64,000 bases of DNA from Erinaceus europaeus (taxonomy: Eukaryota; Chordata; Mammalia; Eulipotyphla; Erinaceidae), in NCBI RefSeq assembly GCF_950295315.1, contig NC_080170.1, positions 94,534,054 to 94,598,053 on the forward strand, in the 5' to 3' direction. Positions within the stretch are counted from its first letter, which is position 1. Each line of letters begins with the position of its first letter. Position numbers and translations under genes: made by a program. Below the pieces are notes generated by a model. It did no database searches, was not told the origin of the DNA, and saw only the letters and a program-made list of their open reading frames with translations. Shown piece by piece: positions 56,968 through 64,000 of this stretch.

Positions 56968-57230
56968 AGGTGTCAGGCGATGGTGCACCAGGCTAAGTGC
57001 ACATAGTACTAAGCACAAGGACTCACACGTGGATCCCCTTTCAAGCTCCAGGCTTCCCACCTGCAAGAGTATTGCTTCATAAGTGTTGAAGCAGGGCTAT
57101 AGGTGCCTATCTTTCTCTGTCCCTCTTAACTTCTCTCTCCTCTCTCAATTTATCTCTGTCCTATCCAATTAAAGAAAATGGGATGGGAGAAAATGGCCAC
57201 CAGGAGCAGTGGAGTCTTAGTACAGACACT
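56968..57230 (+). mobile_element. Type A SINE cut off at the LINE insertion site
   Basis: GGTGTCAGGCGATGGTGCACC head, CACCTGCAAGAGTATTGC, CTATCTTTCTCTGTCC, then the module start GCCACCAGGAGCAGTGG and AGTACAGACACT, where the LINE tail begins. The rest of the module (GAGCCCC... CCTGGAGG) is absent downstream of the LINE. Confidence 0.88.
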
Positions 57231-58775
57231 TCTTCTTCTAGCGTTTGCCCTTCTTCCGTAACCAGTCAACAGCGTCAGGTTGAGCCTGATGTAAAGTTTC
57301 GAGACCTCCTTTGAATCTGGAGAGGTGGCAGTCGTTGACTATGTGGGTCATAGTCTGTCTGGAGCCGCAGGGGCAGTTCGGGTCGTCTCTGGCTCCCCAG
57401 CGATGGAACATAGCGGCGCACCGGCCATGGCCTGTTCGATAGCGATTGAGGAGGGCCCAATCATAACGTGCTAGGTCAAAGCCAGGTTGACAGGTTACAG
57501 GGGTCTGTGATGAGGTATTTGTTCTTTACCTCAGCTGATTGCCAACTCTGTTTCCAAGAGACTGGAACAGAGAAGTTCAGTGTAGGCGTAGGGGACCAGA
57601 TTGGGTGACGAGACGTCAAGGGTTGGACAGGGTGGGCGAAGATATCTGCGTAGTCGAGCGTAGACGTGGGAAATGTACTTAGATGATGCCGTATCCCGAC
57701 GAATATTTGGTGGGGCGATGTTGCTAAGAACTGGCAGCCATGGAAGCGGGGTGGAACGGATGGTTCCAGAAATTATCCTCATGGAGGAATATAATTTGGA
57801 ATCGACCAAGTGGACATGGGGGCTACGGAACCATACTGGGGCACAGTATTCTGCAGTGGAATAGCATAATGCCAGAGATGATGATCGTAGTGTGGAAGCG
57901 CTCGCGCCCCATGAGGAGCTGGCCAGTCTTGCAATGATGTTATTCCTCGCGCCCACCTTTGCTGCAGTTTTTATGAGATGTTCGTGAAATGACAGAGTGC
58001 GATCGAGAGTAACGCCAAGATAGACTGGGTGGGCTTCATGCCAGATTCTCGTATTGCCAAGCTGCACATTAAGCTCACGCGAGGCCGAGGCATGGTGTAG
58101 ATGGAAAACAGATGATACCATTTTTGCAGTGCTAGGGATTAGTCGCCATTTTTTACAGTAATCAGATATCAGAGACATATCTTTCGTGAGTGTTTCCTCG
58201 AGGATGTCGAACTTGGATGCCTGAGTTGCACAGCAGGTGTCATCGGCGTAGATGAACTTCCTTGAAGAAGTTTCTGGGAGGTCATTGATGTAAATATTAA
58301 ATAGCGTAGGAGCCAGAACAGAGCCCTGGGGGAGGCCACTTGAGACAAGTCTCCATCTGCTAGACTTGTCACCCAGATGTACCCGGAATCTTCTGTTTTG
58401 GAGAAGAAACGATATAGTGTTGGCCACCCATGGAGGCAGGCATCTTGAGATCTTGACTAGGAGACCACGGTGCCAGACCGTGTCATAGGCTGCTGTGAGA
58501 TCAACAAAGACAGCACCCATCTTTAAATTCTTCTGGAATCCATTTTCAATGTAAGTTGAGAGGGCTAGGGCTTGTTCGCAGGTAGATCTTCCTGGGCGGA
58601 AACCAGCTTGGGCGGGTGATAGGAATTTCTCTGTAAGATGAGAAATACGTGACAGAAGCAGCCTCTCAAGGAGTTTGTAACACACGGAGAGGAGAGAAAT
58701 TGGTCTATAGCTGGCGGCCAGTGTTGGGTCTTTCTTTGGTTTCAAAACTGCTATTATCTTCGCACGACGCCAAAT
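57231..58775 (-). mobile_element. Jockey/RTE-like non-LTR retrotransposon, 5'-truncated
   Basis: On the minus strand it begins within the reverse transcriptase (W-R-R-A-K-I-I-A-V-L-K-P) and ends at TAG plus (AAG)n at 57231-57240. The endonuclease and 5' end are missing. The stop codon sits directly against the tail, so there is no 3' UTR. The sequence is richer in GC and CpG than its surroundings, unlike the old L1 and L2 around it, which suggests a recent arrival. The protein resembles jockey/RTE-like elements of invertebrates and fish and differs from mammalian L1, L2 and BovB. The left junction is inside a SINE. No matching target repeat is found at 58775-58802, so the exact 5' breakpoint is uncertain (58765-58802). 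Confidence 0.88.
57238..58775 (-). pseudogene. LINE reverse transcriptase ORF with two C-terminal frameshifts
   Basis: The open frame runs from the truncation to TGA at 57531-57533. Within its 404 residues (counted from L-K-P-K-K-D at 58745): motif 1/2 SYRPISLLS (12-20), GFRPGRST (48-55), motif A FVDLTAAYD with catalytic Asp at 82, motif B GLPQGS (137-142), motif C YADD (166-169), and the thumb-side YLGVTLDRTLSFHEHL and YSTAEYCAPVW blocks. All catalytic Asp are intact. Downstream, two single-base shifts between about 57560 and 57490 move the frame. It then reads P-G-F-D-L-A-R-Y-D-W, RTGHGRCAA and a CCHC-like P-C-G-x(6)-M-T-H-I-V-N-D-C, ending K-K-G-K-R at TAG 57238-57240. The RT would copy element RNA at the cut target. 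As it stands, the copy cannot encode a complete protein. Confidence 0.88.
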
Positions 58776-58802
58776 TTTATTATTAGTTAAGAGTAGAATT
58801 TC

Positions 58803-58873
58803 AATATTTTTAATTTTTATCTACTTATTATTAGAGACAGATAGAAATTGAGATGGGATAGGAAATAAAGAGG

Positions 58874-58910
<37 letters not shown>

Positions 58911-59027
58911 AGCCCTACTTCCCCACTCATGAAGCTTTCCCCTCGCAGGTGGGGGCCAGGGGATTGAACCTGGGTCCTTGTGCACTACAAGGTATGCGCT
59001 TAACCAGATGCGCAACCTCCTGGCCCC
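58803..59027 (-). mobile_element. Type B SINE at the 5' edge of the LINE, minus
   Basis: AATTTTTATCTACTTATTATT tail, (GA)n, GACCTGCAGCCCTAC, head ending CAACCTCCTGGCCCC. Target repeats AAGAGTAGAATTTC (58789-58802) and AAGAGTAGTATTTC (59028-59041). Confidence 0.93.
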
Positions 59028-59041
59028 AAGAGTAGTATTTC

Positions 59042-59589
59042 TAGACTTTCATATAACACCTTTTAGTCCTCAATGAAATTCTAGAGAGGGCTAAATGCAG
59101 TGATCTCTAGAAGACTGAAAATATTTTCATGAAAACCTTGTCTGGAGAACATCAAAGATATAATGTGATTTAATTACACAAAAGTATTTGAAAAAGTCAA
59201 TCACAATGTCTATGTGGTTTAAGTAGAGAGTTATATGCTGGGTTGTTAGGTGAACTTTCTTTTTTATGCTGCCTTCATTTCTTCACTCATTTATCCAGTG
59301 TTGATAATATTTCTAGCCCTGCGCTAAACAGTCACAACAGTCTATTGAAATGGATGAAAACATTGCTATCAACTTAAAGAAAATTTCTAAAGTGTATTCT
59401 AACATGTGATGAAAAAATACACATTAGACACACATCTAGTGCTTGAAAAAATGCAAATTCACAGAATTACATCCCACATTTAACAAAACAAAATTTCTAC
59501 AAATGAGATTTGGGAATCTGTCCAAATAAGCTAACTTGCCGGCCCCAGGAGTCTGCTTATTTCCCAACTGTCACGGATAATTTTTTTCC
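59042..59589. other. Intergenic sequence
   Basis: AT-rich. Nothing recognised. Confidence 0.35.
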
Positions 59590-60430
59590 ACACTAAAATA
59601 AGAGAACTATTGATGATGGTGATTCTATGTCCTCTGTCTCAAAAGAAACAGAGAATTTCAGCACAAACCTCACTTATCAAATTTGTAGATAACTGAAAGT
59701 TGGAGACAAAACATATTAAAGCACCAAACTTGAAAAAGACCTTGACAAAGGAGAGAGGTGGAATGAAATTAACGACATACAACTTAATAGGGTTAAATGT
59801 TAAGTTCTCCATCTAAGTTCAAAGCATCAACTACTTAAATACAAGGTAGGAAAACCCTGGAATGACAGCAGTTCACTTGAAAAAGATTTAAGGTTCAGTG
59901 AGAGTCAAAAAAAAAAAAGTGATATAATTTAGAAAAAAAAACTAATACAAATTTTAGAATGCATTAATAGAGAGTAAAATTAAAGAAGGGAGGGACAGGG
60001 TTACACCTATTGTATTTTGCTTTGGCAAAAAATATCAATTTCAAAATATTTAAATAATTTTTAAAAAGACTGTTAAACTAGAATGTGTTCAAGGGACAGT
60101 GATTAGGTTATAAAGTGTCTTATAAAGCACATCAAATGAAGAATTAATTAGGAAGTAGAACATCTTTCACACACAAAAAAATGAAGGTTAATATGCCATG
60201 ATAGCTAATTTTATGTGATTGATAAGATGTTATGGAAAGTTACAGAAAAAAATTTGGCTTAATTAAAAAAAATAAGAATTTAAAGTTTCTATATGGTATA
60301 GGCTATTCTCTTTTGTGATTATGAGTTCCAATAAGTTGGATGAAAAATACCTGTTAGAGTATTGTGGAAAGAATTCCAACTATGCAATAAATTAATTGAA
60401 AGGGGAGCCTTTCATGGATCAATAGTGATG
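59590..60430 (+). mobile_element. Ancient CR1/L3-clade LINE fossil, plus
   Basis: CAAATTTGTAGATAACTGAAAG corresponds to the F-A-D-D-T-K motif C region. GACAGCAGTTCACTTGAAAAAG and AATGCATTAATAGAG follow in the order of the L3/CR1 ORF. Many indels and stops. Far older than the LINE at 57.2 kb and from a different clade. Confidence 0.6.
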
Positions 60431-61507
60431 ATGGACTAGGAACTAGAAATAAATTTAACTCTACCCTCCATCATTAAAAGAAAAGGAAATAAAAAAGAAA
60501 CCACTACTAAAAAAAAAAGAAAAGAAAAAGAAATAAGAGATATATCATACTACAAAGGTGGTCCCTCAAATTAAAATTTCATTTATTGAATTTCTATATG
60601 TTTATCCAGAACATTGACTTCAGTGAAAGCGTTCAGATCATTATCTGGTTATAAAAGTTGTTCATTTCAAAGGATTCTACTTCTACTATTACTTATAGAA
60701 GTTTGTTGTTGTTGTAGTTTTATGAAATCAAGTCAAAATGCTCATGGCATACTTTCCCAGTCTCCTGCAGAGGAAACCTGCCCATGTTGAATCCTTCAAC
60801 TAAAATGATTTACTCCACTGCCACACCAACAGCCAGTCACAACACAAATGGGAACTGAATTCAAGGGCGACAACAGTGTAGGTTGGCTCATGGTGATTAA
60901 TCAAAGGAGTTATAGTCTCTCCTTTGGAAAGTTGTACAATTCTTATACAAATTGATTTAGGCATTTGGAAAATGGAGCAGAAACAAAAGGAAGAAAGCAG
61001 ACTGTAGAGCTTACAAAAGGCCACTGGATATGATAAAATTATTAGTAGGAAAAAAGGCATAAAAAGGGAAGGGGGAGGTATCTGACTGGTGGAAACAACT
61101 ATATGTACAGTGTAAAGTTACCTGAAAGGCAAAGGATAAAGACTTCAATTGCTGAGGTGAGAACAAGATAATCCAGTTTTCAGAGTCATCTTGGGTTGTT
61201 TAGAAGACTCTTTTCTGTATTTCAGTCTCCAACATTAACTTTTGTGCAATACTTGTTATTATCCTTGTTTCTTTGTGAATTCTATACAATATTTCTCTTT
61301 TTCACTTAATCAAAGAAAGACTGCATGCTACTAGCTGTCTGGGACTCAACCCAAATAGTTTATCACAAGTTCAGCATTTCTTTGCAGTCTCGTGTTATTT
61401 TTATCTTTAAAACTTCATGAAATTTTGAAAAATTTGCATTCTCCTCCTCAAAAGATTTATACTAGTTTTATATAAAACTGATGCTTAAGTCACTGATTAG
61501 AGTTATG
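60431..61507. other. Intergenic sequence
   Basis: A-rich tracts at 60478-60535. No gene recognised. Confidence 0.4.
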
Positions 61508-61652
61508 GCTTAGGAGCAGCCTACCACAGTGGATAAAGTGTTGGACTCTCAAACGCCCTAGCATTGCATGTGCCAGAGTGAAATTCTGGTTTTCTCTCTC
61601 TCTCTCTCTCTCTTCAATTAATGGCTAAGTGACTAGATAAATATATTACTAT
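61508..61652 (+). mobile_element. Type C SINE, plus
   Basis: CCTACCACAGTGGATAAAGTG, GGACTCTCAAACGCCCTAGC, then a (CT)n run at 61595-61613 and an AAATATATT end. Confidence 0.75.
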
Positions 61653-61654
61653 TA

Positions 61655-61955
61655 TTATTACCACCAAGGTTATCAGTGGGGCTTGGTGCTAGCACTACGA
61701 ACCACTCCTAGCAGCCATCCCCCCCTTTTTTTTCTTGCTACTTTTATTAGATAGGACAGATAGAAACTGAGAGGGGAAAGGGAGATAGAGATGGAAAGAG
61801 AGAGAGAGAGGAACCAACAGACTTACTTCACTGCTCCTGAAGCATCCCCCTGTGGGCAAGAAAGCAGGGGCTTAAATTCAAATCCTTGTTCATGGTAATA
61901 TGTGCACTTAACCAGATATGCCACCACTGGCTGCCTAAATAAATCTTAAAAAATA
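61655..61955 (-). mobile_element. SINE with 3' module, minus
   Basis: CCACCAAGGTTATCAGTGGGG, CACTCCTAGCAGCC, TTAGATAGGACAGATAGAAAC, purine run, head ending ATATGCCACCACTGGCTGCC. Confidence 0.8.
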
Positions 61956-62368
61956 ACTTCACAAAACTTCTAACTGATAACTGATTTGATTCCCTGAGGT
62001 ATGGCCACATAAGTCTGAGAGACATGTCCTTGCAATAAACTTACATAACATGAAATTATCTGAGTTATCTGGAAATCTTAACTAATGCAGAGACTGCAGG
62101 GAGACAAAAATGTGTGTGTGTGTGTGTGTGTATGTATCCCCAATTACAGAAGCTCTTTTGATTTACAAGAGACAAAATAAACAGCATCTTAGCTGTTTTT
62201 TTATGTATTGATTTATAATAAAATTGAATACATTCTATAAAAATGGGATTTGATATTCAAACCTAAATATATTTAATTGTAGCTATTTTATATTATCTAT
62301 ATACTAAAAACTGTTATCTTGTATTTGTTTTTCCTACCTCAGTGCTAATTCCCCCCACATTGTTGCAG
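61956..62368. other. Intergenic sequence
   Basis: (GT)n at 62111-62132. Nothing else recognised. Confidence 0.35.
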
Positions 62369-62481
62369 GCTTGAAGAAAATTCATCTTATTTCACATGAA
62401 CCTCACCAAAGAAATAATTTGGAGGCAAAAGTCACAAGTGTGATCAAAATGAAGAAAACTGAAGATGAGAATTTAAACTAA
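62369..62481 (+). CDS. Candidate alternative terminal exon (speculative)
   Basis: After the acceptor-like CCCCCCACATTGTTGCAG, a lysine-rich frame is open when one base is carried in: (G)-L-K-K-I-H-L-I-S-H-E-P-H-Q-R-N-N... to M-K-K-T-E-D-E-N-L-N and TAA at 62479-62481. Composition (K/E-rich, 36 residues) looks more protein-like than the background. No homologue recognised and no cDNA evidence. Confidence 0.25.
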
Positions 62482-63349
62482 AACTCAGTCAAGATGCCGA
62501 GTTGTTTGCAGAGTATTTGTTTCCATTACATTTTACTTGAAAAATCAATTATGTTAAAATTGTTTTCATGTGCTGAAATATCATTGTTAGTTATTAATTA
62601 TTAACATCCTGATAATAATAAGATTCTTAAATTAAATATTGACTCCTAATAAATTACATTTAATGATTAGGCGAGCATTAATGGCAAGGGATTGTAGAAG
62701 AGGAGAAGTCCATAGTAGGAAAACTAGCTTTTTGGTTTTATACAAGTCATGTCTTAAACACTTGTGATTTTCCAAGTCACCTATCTTGCCCATCGCTATT
62801 GTCTACTTTGTTCAGAAACAGACTAAGTCTTCCTGGGCACTATTATATTCAATACAGTTTGCTGAGTACTCAGTAATGATTGTGCATACCAATTTAGTTC
62901 AAAAGCCTTCAATGGACAGTGGTACATACCAGGGGTAGTGAAGGAGGACTTAAGTTGTGACCCCACTCTGCAAGAACACATGGAATGGAGTTAGGGAGGG
63001 ACCAATGATTAAATATATGCAAAATAATGTCAATAGGAAATATTGTGCAAGTGTTAAAGTTGGAGGTTAGGATGTTTAATGAGCAGTGTTAGCAATCCAA
63101 TGATGACTCTGGAAATTGAATGATCTTGACCTCGCCTCAGCAACTGAATGCTTCATTCTCCATCCTACAGCTAACTCTAACCTGTGTGTATAGCCCTTCG
63201 TACTTACCTTACCGTGCTGCATGATACATGCAAGATAGGAAATGTATAAAGGGCACGGTGGCAAAAAAAAACAACAACTCGAGAGTCTTGAGAGAAACAG
63301 TAACTCCTGGCTGGTGTTTTGACAGAATATTACTTAGGACTTTGACAGC
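62482..63349. other. Intergenic sequence
   Basis: Nothing recognised with confidence. Confidence 0.35.
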
Positions 63350-63640
63350 TGACTGCCAGAGAGGGAATTCCAGGTGGTAGAACTTCGTATGTATAGAGGT
63401 GTGAAGTAGCAGGAAGTGTTGGAGGGACTGCTTTGTTTCAGTGGAACTGGGAGAGCTTAGTGGAAATGAATTGCTGCATGAGTGAGAAAAGAAATGGGGT
63501 GAAGGCTAGATATGCCATTTATTCTCTCCCTATGACTTTAGGCAAATTGCCTTGCCTCTATAAGTTTCAATTCCTCATTTATAATAATTTCTTCCAACAA
63601 TTATTGGGGAAAATGAATAAAATAAAGCCATTTAAGATTA
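63350..63640. mobile_element. L2 (minus) and MIR (plus) fragments
   Basis: 63350-63480 (CAGAGAGGGAATTCCAGG, AGCAGGAAGTGTTGG) fits reverse-complement L2. 63510-63640 (CTATGACTTTAGGCAAATTG, AATTCCTCATTTATAATAA) fits the MIR core. Confidence 0.55.
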
Positions 63641-63832
63641 TGGTCAAGTTCCTGACCTCCACTTCTTAATGAAGATTAGCTGTTCATAGTGTTCATAGAA
63701 TCTGACACAATTAAAGGAGAAATGAAGACACCAGGCCCTTGGCCCCAGAAGACCACCTCAAACTTATTACATTATGCCTACATCTATAAATTGGGGGCAG
63801 AACAAGGGACGAATAGTGTGTGTATGCCTGCG

Positions 63833-63835
<3 letters not shown>

Positions 63836-63882
<47 letters not shown>
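63836..63882. repeat. (GT)n microsatellite
   Basis: Pure TG run of about 23 units, with related TGTGCATG sequence on either side. Confidence 0.95.
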
Positions 63883-63883
<1 letters not shown>

Positions 63884-64000
63884 ATGTGTGTGCATTTGTG
63901 TAAGTAGAAGAAGGGCAGCAAGAGACTGACCATGAGAATTCTTCTACTCTCTGAAATCTAGGTGATTGTAATATTATATTCACTCTTATAATAAAACAAT

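Noticed and set aside
57231..58775. BovB assignment for the LINE
   Set aside because: BovB is the best-known transferred LINE in mammals, but the motif A surroundings (FVDLTAAYDTVWH) and the CCHC-like end differ from the BovB pattern.
59028..59110. Continuation of the LINE beyond the type B SINE
   Set aside because: The minus-strand frame upstream of N-N-K-I-W can be read a little further (L-Y-E-S-L-E) but hits a stop and lacks RT-family motifs, so extension is not supported.

Overview
The window looks like nuclear DNA of a hedgehog (Erinaceus or a close relative). It is AT-rich, with interrupted genes, microsatellites, mammalian fossils (MIR, L2, MLT-type LTRs, L1) and dozens of copies of the tRNA-derived SINEs typical of erinaceids. 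No bacterial or viral-type gene organisation is present. I use three labels for the SINEs. Type A is long, with an ACAACAAT-rich middle and, in some copies, a 3' module bounded by an inverted repeat. Type B is short and ends in (AATA)n. Type C has a different tRNA head.

The only host protein-coding sequence recognised with confidence is at the left edge. Two plus-strand exons (171-237 and 1205-1383) encode the C-terminal coiled coil of IFT57, a subunit of the intraflagellar transport B complex. In human the next gene on this side is CD47, roughly 70 kb away, so the remaining 62 kb is best read as the IFT57-CD47 intergenic region. It is mostly retroposons: SINEs, hedgehog-lineage L1 3' ends (9.4, 15.1, 16.6, 19.4, 22.7, 27.8, 45.7 kb), L1 ORF2 pieces (5.3, 13.8-16.6, 20.5, 31.3 kb), a 7SK pseudogene (3.9 kb), a U1 retropseudogene (43.3 kb), and old MIR, L2, MER5, MLT and CR1/L3 remnants. 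Three short splice-acceptor-led reading frames (27.5, 29.8, 62.4 kb) share the phase of the IFT57 penultimate exon and are listed as low-confidence alternative last exons.

The most unusual material is a pair of insertions of a retrotransposon lineage that is not ordinary for mammals. At 57,231-58,775 (minus strand) lies a 5'-truncated non-LTR retrotransposon with an intact reverse transcriptase core (YADD) and a CCHC-like C-terminus. It resembles invertebrate and fish jockey/RTE-like elements, not L1, L2 or BovB. At 40,277-40,472 (minus strand) lies a complete 196-bp element with a 12-bp target duplication. Its last ~50 bp match the end of that LINE, including the (AAG)n tail. Its first ~70 nt can be folded by hand into the nested double pseudoknot of an HDV-like self-cleaving ribozyme, with nucleotide 1 exactly at the insertion junction. 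The pair looks like an autonomous LINE and a non-autonomous partner that carries a 5' ribozyme and a LINE tail.

Both elements sit at the same position of a type A SINE. The site is a small palindrome (AGTGC-AG-GCACT) inside the 3' module, whose ends are themselves a 9-bp inverted repeat. This suggests site or structure preference. All repeat family names come from recognition by eye; no database was searched.
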